From the NCBI RefSeq assembly GCF_025273675.1, contig NZ_CP045809.1, positions 2,046,001-2,110,000 on the forward strand: a stretch of 64,000 nucleotides of DNA, given 5' to 3'. Origin of the DNA: Gordonia pseudamarae. Lineage in GTDB: Bacteria; Actinomycetota; Actinomycetes; Mycobacteriales; Mycobacteriaceae. Made by a program: the position numbers and the translations under genes. Positions 8,030 to 16,387 of the stretch are shown in pieces. Within the stretch, counting starts at the first letter, position 1. The number at the start of each line of letters is the position of its first letter. The notes below the pieces were generated by a model, which saw only the letters and a program-made list of their open reading frames with translations, ran no database searches and was not told where the DNA came from.

Positions 8030-10669
8030 ATGGCAGCAACAGACCTTGCCCAGGCAAGACGCCAACTGCTCACCTCGGCGCGCTCGGGCAAACTCGACGC
8101 ACCCGGCCTACGGCAGGTGCTCGTCGACCTGCACGAGTTCTGGCTCAACAGCAAGGGTGCCGAGCTCGGAATCACGGCCGACAGCGGGCTGTCGATCGTC
8201 GCGGTCGGCGGCCTCGGCCGTGGTGAATTGCTGCCGTTCTCCGATCTGGACCTGATCCTGCTGCATGATGATCTGCCCGCGGCCACGGTGTCGGAGGTGG
8301 CCGACGGACTGTGGTATCCCCTGTGGGACGCGAACATTCCGCTCGATCATTCGGTGCGCACGGTCCCGCAGGCGCTGTCGGTGGCCGCCGACGACGTCAC
8401 CGCCGCGCTCGGGCTGTTGGAGGCCCGGCACCTCGTCGGCGACGAGGATCTGTCCACACTGCTGATCGGCGGGGTGCGTCAGCAGTGGCGGGCCCAGATC
8501 AGCACACGGTTCCCCGACGTGGTGACCCACGCCCAGGATCGTTGGCGCCGGGCCGGTGACATCGCCCATCGCGCCGAACCCGACCTCAAGAGCGGTCGCG
8601 GCGGGCTGCGCGATGTGCAGTTGCTCGGGGCATTGGCGGTGGCACAGCTGACCGACGGGGTCTCCCAGGCCCGGTCGGAGTCGGCGGGTTCGGGTCCGCA
8701 GGCGGCCTACCTGCGGCTCCTCGACATCCGCACTGAACTGCACCGGATCGCGGGCAGGCCGCGCGAGCAGGTCCGCGCGCAGGACGCAGACGAGATCGGC
8801 GCGGCGTTGCGGATCGGCGACAGGTTCGATCTGGCGCGCTCGATCAGCGATGCCGCCCGCACCATCAGCTACTCCATCGACGTGGGTCTGCGCACCGCGG
8901 GAAACGCGCTGCCGCGACGGGGGCTGGCCAAGCTCCGGCGGCCGCCCGTGCGCCGCCCACTCGACGAGGGCGTGGTGGAGCACCACGGCGAGGTCGTGTT
9001 GGCGCGCAACGCGATTCCGAGCCGTGACCCGGGGCTGATCCTGCGGGTGGCGGCCTCGTCGGCACGTACGGGTCTGCCGATCAGTGCCTCGACGCTGAGC
9101 AGGCTGGCCGACTACGCGCCGGAACTGCGCGAACCGTGGCCGAAGGAGGCGCTCAGCGACCTCATCGTGCTACTCGGATCCGGTCACCACATGGTCGACC
9201 CGATCGAGGCGCTGGACCGGACGGGACTGTGGGGCAGGCTGATTCCCGAGTGGGGAGCGGTTCGTGACCTGCCGCCGCGTGATGCGATCCATTCGTGGAC
9301 CGTCGACCGCCATCTGGTGGAGACCGCCTCGTACGCGAGCGCGATGACCACCCGCGTCACCCGGCCCGACCTGCTGGTCCTGGGCGCCCTGATCCACGAC
9401 CTGGGCAAAGGCCGCGGCGCCGACCACAGCATCGTCGGTGCCGAACTGGCCATCCAGCTGGGCAACCGGATGGGGCTGTGGCCGCAGGACGTGACGATTC
9501 TGTCGGAGATGGTGCGTCATCATCTGCTGCTGCCGTCGGTGGCCACCCGCCGCGACCTGGAGGATCCCGCGACGGCCCAGTTCGTCGTCGACACCCTCGG
9601 CGGCAATCGGGTGCTGCTGGAGCTGCTGGCGGCGCTGGCCGAGGCCGACTCGCTGGCCACCGGTCCCGGGGTGTGGGGGGACTGGAAGTCGTCGCTGATC
9701 CTCGATCTTGTGCGTCGGTGCCTGCGGCTCATCGACGGTGCCACGCCCGTGGCGGTCGAGCCGTTGTCGCCGGAACAGCGCGATCTGGCCGAGGCCGGAG
9801 GGTTCGCGGTCGAGATTTCCCAGGCGGAGGGACTGCACACCTACACGGTCACGATGGTGGCCCCCGACCGGCCCGGGCTGCTGTCCAAGATGGCCGGTGT
9901 GCTGGGCCTGCACGGTCTGCGCGCGCAGTCGGCATCGGTACGCGGCCACGCCGGCAGCGCCGTCAACACCTTCGTGGTGGTACCCCGGTTCGGCAGCCCG
10001 CCCGAGGCCGGGCTGATGCGTCAGCAGCTGATCGCCGCCGTCGAGGGCAAGGTCGATGTGCTGGCCAGGCTGGACGCGCGCGAGGCCGAATCGCCGATCC
10101 CGACCATCGCCAGCATCTCCGAAGGCATCGGCGCGCTCGCCGGGGCATCGGCATCGGCGGGCAGCACCGATCCCGCGGTGGACGGTGCCGGACACGCCAA
10201 GTTCGCCGTCCCGGCGCTGTTCGCCGTGGCACCCGCCCGGATTCTGTGGTCGGGGGTCGAGACATCCGGCACCGGCGAGCCGGACCGGGATGGCGAGCCG
10301 GACACGGGGGGGCGGGGCGAGGGTGTCGAGTCCGGTCGCCGGGGAGGCGGCGACGGCGGGCAGGCCATCCTGGAACTGCGTGTGGACGACCGGATCGGGT
10401 TGCTCAGCCGGGTCAGCGCGGTGCTCGAATCGCACGGTGTGGATGTGCGCTGGGCCAAGGTCGCCACCCTCGGCAACACGGTGGTCGACACGTTCTGCAT
10501 CCGGCGCTCGGACCCGGAGCTGAGCATCGACGATCCAGGGTTCCGCGCGGAGGTGGAGGCCGATATCCTCCGGGTCTGCCCGCAGCCCCAGCCGCGCGTC
10601 GAACCGGAGGCGGGCAACGGCCCGGGCACCACCGGCGGAACCTCCCGCTCAGGTGTGCCGATCAGCTGA
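8030..10669 (+). CDS. glnD: [Protein-PII] nucleotidylyltransferase / PII-removing enzyme GlnD
   Basis: 879 residues. It modifies PII on Tyr51 under nitrogen limitation and removes the group when glutamine is high. Domains in order: nucleotidyltransferase with GGLGRGELLPFSDLDLIL (about 60-80), PII-UTase helical region, HD hydrolase domain with HDLGKGRGADHS near 455, and two ACT glutamine-sensing domains (about 600-680 and 778-850: VTMVAPDRPGLLSKM and LELRVDDRIGLLSRV). Between the ACT domains is an unusual insert of about 80 residues, alanine/glycine-rich then rich in G, E, D and R (around 700-775), and a disordered tail ends the protein. Third gene of the amtB operon, separated from glnB by 179 bases that hold a hairpin. 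In corynebacteria the orthologue adenylylates rather than uridylylates; the chemistry here is not resolvable by eye. Confidence 0.95.
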   Translation: MAATDLAQARRQLLTSARSGKLDAPGLRQVLVDLHEFWLNSKGAELGITADSGLSIVAVGGLGRGELLPFSDLDLILLHDDLPAATVSEVADGLWYPLWDANIPLDHSVRTVPQALSVAADDVTAALGLLEARHLVGDEDLSTLLIGGVRQQWRAQISTRFPDVVTHAQDRWRRAGDIAHRAEPDLKSGRGGLRDVQLLGALAVAQLTDGVSQARSESAGSGPQAAYLRLLDIRTELHRIAGRPREQVRAQDADEIGAALRIGDRFDLARSISDAARTISYSIDVGLRTAGNALPRRGLAKLRRPPVRRPLDEGVVEHHGEVVLARNAIPSRDPGLILRVAASSARTGLPISASTLSRLADYAPELREPWPKEALSDLIVLLGSGHHMVDPIEALDRTGLWGRLIPEWGAVRDLPPRDAIHSWTVDRHLVETASYASAMTTRVTRPDLLVLGALIHDLGKGRGADHSIVGAELAIQLGNRMGLWPQDVTILSEMVRHHLLLPSVATRRDLEDPATAQFVVDTLGGNRVLLELLAALAEADSLATGPGVWGDWKSSLILDLVRRCLRLIDGATPVAVEPLSPEQRDLAEAGGFAVEISQAEGLHTYTVTMVAPDRPGLLSKMAGVLGLHGLRAQSASVRGHAGSAVNTFVVVPRFGSPPEAGLMRQQLIAAVEGKVDVLARLDAREAESPIPTIASISEGIGALAGASASAGSTDPAVDGAGHAKFAVPALFAVAPARILWSGVETSGTGEPDRDGEPDTGGRGEGVESGRRGGGDGGQAILELRVDDRIGLLSRVSAVLESHGVDVRWAKVATLGNTVVDTFCIRRSDPELSIDDPGFRAEVEADILRVCPQPQPRVEPEAGNGPGTTGGTSRSGVPIS

Positions 10670-10698
10670 GCCGGTCGCGGACATGGAACACTAGAGGA

Positions 10699-12297
10699 AT
10701 GTTCGATTCCCTCTCCGACCGGTTGACCGGTGCCCTGAAGGATCTGCGCGGCAAGGGCAAGCTGTCCGATGCCGATATCGACAGAACCGCCCGCGAGATC
10801 CGCCTGGCGCTGCTGGAGGCCGACGTCTCGCTGCCGGTGGTGCGCGGATTCATCGCCGGCATCAAACAGCGCGCCAAGGGCGCCGAGGTGTCGGGCGCGC
10901 TCAACCCGGCCCAGCAGGTCGTCAAGATCGTCAACGAGGAACTCATCGAGATCCTTGGCGGCGAGACGCGGCGGGTGCAGTTCGCCAAGAAGCCGCCGAC
11001 GATCATTATGCTCGCCGGTCTGCAGGGTGCCGGTAAGACGACGCTGGCCGGCAAGCTCGGCAACTGGCTCAAGCAGCAGGGCCACACCCCGCTGCTGGTG
11101 GCCTGTGACCTGCAGCGACCCGGGGCGGTCTCGCAGCTGCAGATCGTCGGCGAGCGGGCCGGTGTGCCGGTGTTCGCGCCGCACCCGGGGACCGGGATCG
11201 GCGGCGAGAACCTGCCCGCCGAGAACGGGTGGGTGCCGCTCGGCGTGAGCTCGGGTGACCCGGTGGCGGTGGCCAGGGCCGGTATCGACGAGGCCGTGGC
11301 GCAGCACTACGACGTGGTCGTGATCGACACCGCCGGACGCCTCGGCATCGACGAGGAACTGATGCGGCAGGCCGCCGACATCCGCGAGGCCACCAACCCC
11401 GACGAAGTACTGTTCGTCGTCGACGCGATGATCGGTCAGGACGCGGTCTCCACCGCCGAGTCATTCCAGGCCGGTGTGGGCTTCACCGGCGTGGTGCTCA
11501 CCAAACTCGACGGCGACGCCCGCGGTGGTGCGGCGCTGTCGGTGCGTCAGGTGACCGGTCGGCCCATCATGTTCGCCTCCTCCGGCGAGAAGCTGGAAGA
11601 CTTCGACGTCTTCCATCCCGACCGGATGGCCAGCCGGATCTTGGGGATGGGCGATGTGCTCAGCCTCATCGAGCAGGCCGAACAGCATTGGGATCAGCAG
11701 CAGGCCGAGGAGGCCGCCGCCAAGATCACCCAGGGCGAGCTGACCCTGGAAGACTTCCTCGAGCAGATGCTGATGATCCGGAAGATGGGCCCCATCGGCA
11801 ATATTCTCGGGATGCTGCCCGGTGCCGGGCAGATGAAGGACGCGCTGGCCCAGGTCGACGACAAGCAGCTCGACCGGGTGCAGGCCATCATCCGCGGCAT
11901 GACACCGGCCGAACGGGAGAACCCGAAGATCATCAACGCCTCCCGCCGGTTGCGGATCGCCAACGGTTCGGGTGTGACGGTGAGCGAGGTCAACCAGCTC
12001 GTCGACCGGTTCTTCGAGGCACGCAAGATGATGGCGCAGATGTCCGGGCGGATGGGCTTCGGCCCGGCCGGGCGGCGCAACGCCCGCAAGGGCAAGGGCA
12101 AAGGCAAGAAGGGCAAGGGGCGCGGACCGACTCCGCCGAAGGTGCGCGGAGGCTTCCCCGGGATGCCCGGCATGGGCGGCATGCCCGCCGGTTTCCCGGA
12201 TCTGTCCGACATGCCGGCCGGTCTCAACGAGCTCCCGCCGGGACTGGAGGGCATCGACATCTCGCAGTTCCAGCAGCCGAGGAAGCGCGGCAACTAG
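10699..12297 (+). CDS. ffh: Signal recognition particle protein Ffh (SRP54)
   Basis: 532 residues from the ATG at 10699 (MFDSLSDRLTGALKDL), the standard Ffh N terminus; the open frame extends upstream only as a shadow of glnD. N domain (1-90), G domain with GLQGAGKTTLAGKL near 107, DTAGRLGIDEEL near 209 and TKLDGDARGG near 267, then the methionine-rich M domain (about 295-440) that binds signal peptides and 4.5S RNA. The tail is odd: a lysine/glycine block (ARKGKGKGKKGKG, about 458-470) and a G/M/P-rich stretch (FPGMPGMGGMPAGFPDLSDM) as in other actinobacteria. GAGGA touches the start codon, too close for a normal ribosome site, and AACACT stands six bases ahead, so translation may be leaderless. 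Partner of FtsY at 4.2 kb. Confidence 0.97.
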   Translation: MFDSLSDRLTGALKDLRGKGKLSDADIDRTAREIRLALLEADVSLPVVRGFIAGIKQRAKGAEVSGALNPAQQVVKIVNEELIEILGGETRRVQFAKKPPTIIMLAGLQGAGKTTLAGKLGNWLKQQGHTPLLVACDLQRPGAVSQLQIVGERAGVPVFAPHPGTGIGGENLPAENGWVPLGVSSGDPVAVARAGIDEAVAQHYDVVVIDTAGRLGIDEELMRQAADIREATNPDEVLFVVDAMIGQDAVSTAESFQAGVGFTGVVLTKLDGDARGGAALSVRQVTGRPIMFASSGEKLEDFDVFHPDRMASRILGMGDVLSLIEQAEQHWDQQQAEEAAAKITQGELTLEDFLEQMLMIRKMGPIGNILGMLPGAGQMKDALAQVDDKQLDRVQAIIRGMTPAERENPKIINASRRLRIANGSGVTVSEVNQLVDRFFEARKMMAQMSGRMGFGPAGRRNARKGKGKGKKGKGRGPTPPKVRGGFPGMPGMGGMPAGFPDLSDMPAGLNELPPGLEGIDISQFQQPRKRGN

Positions 12298-12329
12298 ACG
12301 GCTCGGCCGCAGTTCGTACGGGGGTTTCG

Positions 12330-13409
12330 ATGACCAAGGGCGCGTTGCGATTTCGAGGTACCGATCCGTTCACCGAGCAGTCGTTGGAGCTGTGGGTGGT
12401 CGACGGACGGATCACCTACGAACCGGTGGCGTCGGCCGAGACCGCGATCGACGGCGGGTGGATCATCCCGGGACTGGTCGACGCGCATAACCACGTCGGG
12501 ATCGCCCCCGGGCTCGGGGTCACCATCGAGCAGGCCCGGCAGGCCGCCTATGCCGACGCGCGGGCGGGCGCCCTGCTGATCCGCGAGGTCGGGTCACCGT
12601 TGGACACCCATCCGCTCGACGATGATCCGCTGTGCCCGCGATTCATCCGGTCGGGCAGGCACATCGCCCGACCCAAGAGGTATCTGCGCGGGTACGGCGT
12701 CGATCTGGTGGCCCCGGACGAACTGCCCGCCGAGGTGGCCCGGCAGGCCGCGGCCGGCGACGGCTGGGTCAAGATCGTCGGCGACTGGATCGACCGCGAG
12801 ACCGGCGACCTCGCTCCGCTGTGGGACCGGTCCACCCTGGAGGCGGCGGTGACCGCCGGGCACGAGGCGGGCGCCCGGATCACCGCGCATGTGTTCGGCA
12901 CCGACGCGCTCGGTGACATCATCGGCGCCGGATTCGACTGCATCGAACACGGCACCGGGCTGACCGGTGACCTGATCGACCAACTGGTCGAGAGGTCGAT
13001 AGCGCTGGTGCCCACGGTGATTCAGGTGGAGAATTTTCCCGGGATCGCCGACGGCGCCGACCGGTACCCGGTCTATCAGGCCAACATGCGCGCGCTGCAC
13101 GCAGGTGCCGGCGACGTCTTCGCCGCCGCACGGGAGGCCGGGGTGCGGATGTTCACCGGTACCGACGCCGGCGGCTTCATCACGCACGGGCGGATCGTCG
13201 ATGAGATCGAGGCGCTCGCGGCCCTGGGCTGGCGTCCGATGGAAGCGCTGGCCGCCGCCAGTACCGATGCCCGCGCGTGGCTGGGTGCCGACGCGCTGGG
13301 GGAGGGCGAACGCGCCGACTTCCTGGTCGTGGCCGATGATCCGCGCGAACACGTCGCCGCAGTGCGAGCGCCCGCGGCCATCATGTGCTCCGGCGTGCGC
13401 ATCAGGTGA
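12330..13409 (+). CDS. Amidohydrolase-family metal-dependent hydrolase
   Basis: 359 residues from the ATG at 12330 (MTKGALRFRGTDPF), preceded by a G-run. A TIM-barrel metal hydrolase of the imidazolonepropionase/dihydroorotase-like superfamily: short N-terminal beta sandwich with the typical GGWIIPGLVDAHNHVG (metal-binding HxH-type DAHNH, near residue 50), KIVGDW near 150, AHVFG near 185, IEHGTG near 204 and TGTDAGG near 275, then the C-terminal ALAAAS..ARAWLGADALG..GERADFLVV. All the expected metal ligands appear present. Substrate unknown; such enzymes cleave amides, peptides or cyclic imides. An amidohydrolase sits beside ffh in M. tuberculosis too, so this is a conserved neighbour and not a recent arrival. 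Confidence 0.85.
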   Translation: MTKGALRFRGTDPFTEQSLELWVVDGRITYEPVASAETAIDGGWIIPGLVDAHNHVGIAPGLGVTIEQARQAAYADARAGALLIREVGSPLDTHPLDDDPLCPRFIRSGRHIARPKRYLRGYGVDLVAPDELPAEVARQAAAGDGWVKIVGDWIDRETGDLAPLWDRSTLEAAVTAGHEAGARITAHVFGTDALGDIIGAGFDCIEHGTGLTGDLIDQLVERSIALVPTVIQVENFPGIADGADRYPVYQANMRALHAGAGDVFAAAREAGVRMFTGTDAGGFITHGRIVDEIEALAALGWRPMEALAAASTDARAWLGADALGEGERADFLVVADDPREHVAAVRAPAAIMCSGVRIR

Positions 13410-13522
13410 CCGTGTGTGACATCGGGTGGTGGTTCCATGCCCGGCATTGTGTGATATAGGGCACAAACGTTGCAGCAGGGTTGGGGGCTACTCGATAGTA
13501 ATGTAGCTTTCAGGTTGCAGCT

Positions 13523-13572
13523 GGGTTCGGATATGGATGCCTTTCGCGGGGTAGGCAACCACATCCGAACCC
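13523..13572. repeat. Inverted repeat, possible RNA hairpin
   Basis: GGGTTCGGAT (13523-13532) is the exact reverse complement of ATCCGAACCC (13563-13572); past one mismatch two further pairs form (TG 13534-13535 with CA 13560-13561), leaving a loop of 24 bases. No U-run follows. It may be a terminator relic, an operator or part of a small RNA. Confidence 0.6.
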
Positions 13573-13712
13573 GGCTCTCGTGTGTCCCCGATAGCCGGAC
13601 CTGCTGGGAAAGTGCTCAGCCCGGGGCGGCGTGCGGAATATGCCAAGAACGCATACGCGTCGGCGCAACGTGCAAAAATCGATATCTCGCAGCAGTCGGG
13701 ATTTCTGATCTC

Positions 13713-13732
13713 GGTGGTGGGTCTGGCAGAAT
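13713..13732 (+). promoter_or_regulatory. Promoter-like element of rpsP operon
   Basis: GGTGGTGGGTCTGGCAGAAT, whose end CAGAAT would be the -10. A near copy (GGTGGTGTCTGGCACAAT) lies before rplS at 17817-17834. The shared sequence before two ribosomal protein genes is what makes it believable. Leader would be about 115 bases. Confidence 0.45.
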
Positions 13733-13854
13733 GATGCGTCGGTTCGTCGGACCCGGCCACGGCCGACCGACGGTCACACCGAATCAGATCGCAAAACCGG
13801 GCTCACCACTTCGGGCGAGTCGCCGAATTGCGCAGTGACCAGCAAGGAAGACAC

Positions 13855-14283
13855 ATGGCTGTCAAAATCAAGCTCACCCGTCTCGGCAAGATCCGCAACC
13901 CGCAGTACCGCATCGTCGTCGCCGACGCGCGTACCCGTCGTGACGGTCGTGTCATCGAGACCATCGGCAAGTACCACCCGAAGGAAGAGCCCAGCCTGAT
14001 CGAGGTCGACTCGGAGCGGGCGCAGTACTGGCTCGGCGTGGGTGCACAGCCCACCGATCCGGTTCAGGCCATCCTCAAGGTCACCGGCGACTGGCAGAAG
14101 TTCAAGGGCCTGCCGGGCGCCGAGGGCACCCTGAAGACCGCCGCTCCCAAGCCGTCCAAGCTTGACCTGTTCAACGCCGCCCTCGCCGCCGCCGACAGCG
14201 CGCCCGTCGCCGAGGCCACCACGCCGAAGAAGAAGGCCGCCAAGAAGGACGCCGACGAGGCTGCTCCCGAGGCCGGCGCGTGA
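13855..14283 (+). CDS. rpsP: 30S ribosomal protein S16
   Basis: 142 residues from the ATG at 13855 with AAGGAAG at 13844-13850. The N-terminal 80 residues are the S16 fold ([32 protein letters not shown]). The C-terminal 60 residues are an alanine/lysine extension ([19 protein letters not shown]) common in actinobacterial S16 and probably disordered, contacting rRNA. First gene of the rpsP-khpA-rimM-trmD operon; its stop overlaps the GTG of the next gene by four bases, so translation is coupled. Confidence 0.98.
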   Translation: MAVKIKLTRLGKIRNPQYRIVVADARTRRDGRVIETIGKYHPKEEPSLIEVDSERAQYWLGVGAQPTDPVQAILKVTGDWQKFKGLPGAEGTLKTAAPKPSKLDLFNAALAAADSAPVAEATTPKKKAAKKDADEAAPEAGA

Positions 14284-14522
14284 GTGCTGTCGTCGCCGAC
14301 GCGGTCGAACATCTCGTTCGCGGAATCGTCGCCAACCCCGATGACGTGCGTGTCGACCTGGTGACCGGCCGCCGCGGCCGTCTGGTCGAGGTGCAGGTCA
14401 ACCCGGAGGATCTCGGCAAGGTCATCGGCCGTAACGGCCGCACGGCCACCGCGCTGCGCACCCTCGTCGCCGGTATCGGTGGCCGCGGAATCCGTGTCGA
14501 CATCGTCGACACCGACCGCTGA
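14280..14522 (+). CDS. khpA: KH-domain RNA-binding protein KhpA
   Basis: 80 residues, a single KH domain with the GxxG loop as GRNG in [17 protein letters not shown]. KhpA-type proteins bind RNA, often as a partner of KhpB, and affect cell length and ribosome-related processes. It starts at GTG 14280 inside the rpsP stop (GTGA overlap) and is followed after 26 bases by rimM. Place and size are the same in M. tuberculosis, so the call is firm; its RNA targets are unknown. Confidence 0.93.
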   Translation: MSAVVADAVEHLVRGIVANPDDVRVDLVTGRRGRLVEVQVNPEDLGKVIGRNGRTATALRTLVAGIGGRGIRVDIVDTDR

Positions 14523-14548
14523 GCACCGGTACAGGCAGCTACGCGCAG

Positions 14549-15064
14549 ATGGATCTGGTCATCGGCCGAGTGGTCAAGGCGCACGGTATCCGCGGCGAAC
14601 TCGTCGTCGAGGTGCGCACCGATGATCCCGGCACCCGATTCGCGCGGGGCGAGGTCCTGCGCGGTCAGGCGCCGCGCGGAGGTGGGGAACGTCCGTTCAC
14701 GGTAACGGCCGCCCGGAATCATTCCGGGCGGCTGTTGCTGTCTCTCGCCGAGGTCGACGACCGCTCCGCCGCCGACGCGCTGCGCGGAACGCTGTTCGTC
14801 ATCGACGCCGCCGATGTCGATTCGGGCGACGACCCGGACGAATTCTACGATCACGAACTCGAAGGTCTGACCGTCACGACGGTCGCGGGCGAGTCCGTGG
14901 GCGTGGTGTCGTCGGTGCTGCATCTGCCCGCCAACGACATTCTCGCCGTCACCACGGCGGACGGGCGCGAGCTGCTGGTCCCGTTTGTGCGTGAGATCGT
15001 GCCCGAGGTCACCCGCGACGGCGGTGTGGTGATCGATCCGCCCGACGGTCTGTTCGACCAGTGA
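14549..15064 (+). CDS. rimM: Ribosome maturation factor RimM
   Basis: 171 residues. RimM binds S19 in the head of the 30S subunit and helps late 16S rRNA maturation. N-terminal RimM beta barrel ([27 protein letters not shown], 1-90) and C-terminal PRC barrel (about 100-170, [20 protein letters not shown] ... [18 protein letters not shown]). The stop overlaps the possible GTG of trmD by four bases. Standard position behind rpsP. Confidence 0.97.
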   Translation: MDLVIGRVVKAHGIRGELVVEVRTDDPGTRFARGEVLRGQAPRGGGERPFTVTAARNHSGRLLLSLAEVDDRSAADALRGTLFVIDAADVDSGDDPDEFYDHELEGLTVTTVAGESVGVVSSVLHLPANDILAVTTADGRELLVPFVREIVPEVTRDGGVVIDPPDGLFDQ

Positions 15065-15792
15065 CCGGGCAGCCGGAGGTCGCCGGACCGGCGATGCGCC
15101 TGGACATCGTCTCGATCTTTCCCGAATACCTTGCCCCGCTTCGGGTTGCCCTGCTGGGCAAGGCCATCGACCGGGGACAGGTCGAGATCGGCGTGCACGA
15201 CCTGCGCGACTGGACCCACGACGTGCACCGCAGCGTCGACGACTCGCCCTACGGCGGTGGGCCGGGGATGGTCATGAAACCCGATGTGTGGGGTCCGTGT
15301 CTGGATGCGGTGTGCCCCGACGACGCGTTGCTGGTGGTGCCCACCCCCGCGGGCGTGCCTTTCACGCAGCAGACCGCCGCACGCTGGTCCGCCGAATCCC
15401 ACCTGGTGTTCGCCTGCGGACGATATGAGGGCATCGATCAGCGGGTGTTCGACGATGCGGCGCGCCGGATGCGCGTCGAAGAGGTCTCGATCGGCGACTT
15501 CGTCCTCATCGGCGGTGAGGTGGCGGTACTGGCGATGGTCGAGGCAACGGTCCGGCTCATTCCCGGCGTGCTGGGCAATCCTCGTTCGCACCAAGAGGAT
15601 TCATTTTCCGACGGCCTGTTGGAGGGGCCCAGCTACACCCGTCCGGAGGTGTGGCGCGAGCTGCCGGTGCCGCCTGTCCTGTTGTCGGGTGACCACGGCA
15701 AGGTGGCCGCCTGGCGCCACGAACAGTCCCTGGAACGCACCCGGCAGCGCCGCCCGGATCTGCTGGATCGGCCTTCGCCCGACGCCGGGTGA
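15061..15792 (+). CDS. trmD: tRNA (guanine(37)-N1)-methyltransferase
   Basis: 243 residues from GTG 15061, or 232 from ATG 15094 ([13 protein letters not shown]), where most family members begin; GGAGGT at 15075-15080 lies before the second, while the first gives a GTGA overlap with rimM. Either is possible. TrmD is a SPOUT-class, trefoil-knot dimer that uses S-adenosylmethionine to methylate G37 of tRNAs and prevents frameshifting. Seen: [27 protein letters not shown] and [16 protein letters not shown], the knot and SAM-binding motifs. Essential gene; last of the operon. Confidence 0.97.
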   Translation: MTGQPEVAGPAMRLDIVSIFPEYLAPLRVALLGKAIDRGQVEIGVHDLRDWTHDVHRSVDDSPYGGGPGMVMKPDVWGPCLDAVCPDDALLVVPTPAGVPFTQQTAARWSAESHLVFACGRYEGIDQRVFDDAARRMRVEEVSIGDFVLIGGEVAVLAMVEATVRLIPGVLGNPRSHQEDSFSDGLLEGPSYTRPEVWRELPVPPVLLSGDHGKVAAWRHEQSLERTRQRRPDLLDRPSPDAG

Positions 15793-15814
15793 TACGCGTC
15801 TGTGAATCAACCGG

Positions 15815-15843
15815 TCGACCGGGTAGGGGGCCGGGGCTACGAT
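15815..15843 (+). promoter_or_regulatory. Promoter of the YbaB/EspC-like cassette
   Basis: -35-like TCGACC (15815-15820), a 17-base spacer and -10 TACGAT (15838-15843). Transcription would start near 15850, giving a leader of about 67 bases. It implies that the cassette is transcribed apart from the trmD operon. Confidence 0.55.
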
Positions 15844-15845
15844 CG

Positions 15846-15859
15846 ACCTCACGTGAGGT
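15846..15859. promoter_or_regulatory. Perfect 14-base palindrome, candidate operator
   Basis: ACCTCACGTGAGGT is identical to its reverse complement. It lies just after the -10 TACGAT and covers the predicted transcription start, the classic place for a repressor to block initiation. No regulator gene is adjacent. Confidence 0.55.
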
Positions 15860-15916
15860 GGAAACCGCCATGACCGGCCCGCACCGCCTCCGCCCGGTAA
15901 GTGGAGGGGGACGTGC

Positions 15917-16387
15917 GTGGTACACCATCAGCGTGTTGCAGGGGCGAGCGAAGCGACGGGGTATTCGGGCGCGAGCGAAGCGACGGGACATTCGGGCGCG
16001 GACGCGGGGGCATCGACGGCCGGACAGACACTGGACTGCTGGGCCCGGATGCATGCGGAATTGGACCGTCAGCACGCCGAACTCGACCGTATCCGGGCCG
16101 TGCTCGCCGGGCTGACCGCCGAGGCGGCGAGTGCGGAGGGCGACGTGTCGGTGACGGTCAATGCCCGTGGACTGCTGGTGGATCTGACGATCGATCCGGA
16201 GGCGTTGCGCACGCGCGATGCCGGCACTCTGGCGAAGCTGATCACCTCGTTGGTGTCGGCGGCCGATGAGAAGTTGCGCGCCACCCGCGACCAGGTGTCC
16301 ATGTCGATCGTGGATGCCGAACAGGTCAACTCTCCCGACTACGGCGATCTGGTGGATGGCGGCCTGGTGGACGTGGTGCGCAGGTGA
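15917..16387 (+). CDS. YbaB/EbfC-family protein (EspL-like) of an accessory cassette
   Basis: 156 residues from GTG 15917, with GGAGGGGG six bases upstream. After a low-complexity N terminus made of two copies of GASEATGxSGA (residues about 9-30) comes a coiled helix (MHAELDRQHAELDRIRAVLAGL), then the YbaB fold: GDVSVTVNARGLLVDLTIDPEAL and a C-terminal helix pair (TLAKLITSLVSAADEKLRAT). YbaB proteins bind DNA as dimers; in mycobacteria the ESX-1 protein EspL belongs to this family and acts with ESX substrates. Its stop overlaps the next gene (GTGA), so the three genes 15917-17789 form one unit. A chaperone or regulator for the two following helical proteins is inference. Confidence 0.75.
   Translation: MVHHQRVAGASEATGYSGASEATGHSGADAGASTAGQTLDCWARMHAELDRQHAELDRIRAVLAGLTAEAASAEGDVSVTVNARGLLVDLTIDPEALRTRDAGTLAKLITSLVSAADEKLRATRDQVSMSIVDAEQVNSPDYGDLVDGGLVDVVRR
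15948..16002 (+). repeat. Tandem 27-base repeat containing GAGCGAAGCGACGGG
   Basis: GCGAGCGAAGCGACGGG followed by (G/A)(T/C)ATTCGGGC occurs twice back to back at about 15950-16003, differing at two bases. It is read in frame at the start of the YbaB-like gene as GASEATG. Short GAGCGAAGCGA-type repeats are often scattered between genes in related actinobacteria, so this may be an inserted repeat that became coding. Confidence 0.7.

Larger units (their letters stand above)
13410..13854. other. Non-coding stretch upstream of rpsP
   Basis: 445 bases with no convincing gene; open frames on both strands (13470-13838 plus, 13488-13760 minus) have no protein-like composition or ribosome site. It is less G/C-rich than its surroundings. 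It holds a long inverted repeat at 13523-13572 and a promoter-like stretch GTCTGGCAGAAT ending at 13732 that resembles the one before rplS. The last part must be the rpsP leader. Confidence 0.7.

Noticed and set aside
13470..13838. Open frame of 122 codons before rpsP
   Set aside because: No ribosome site, odd residue mix, crosses the rpsP promoter-like element and the inverted repeat.
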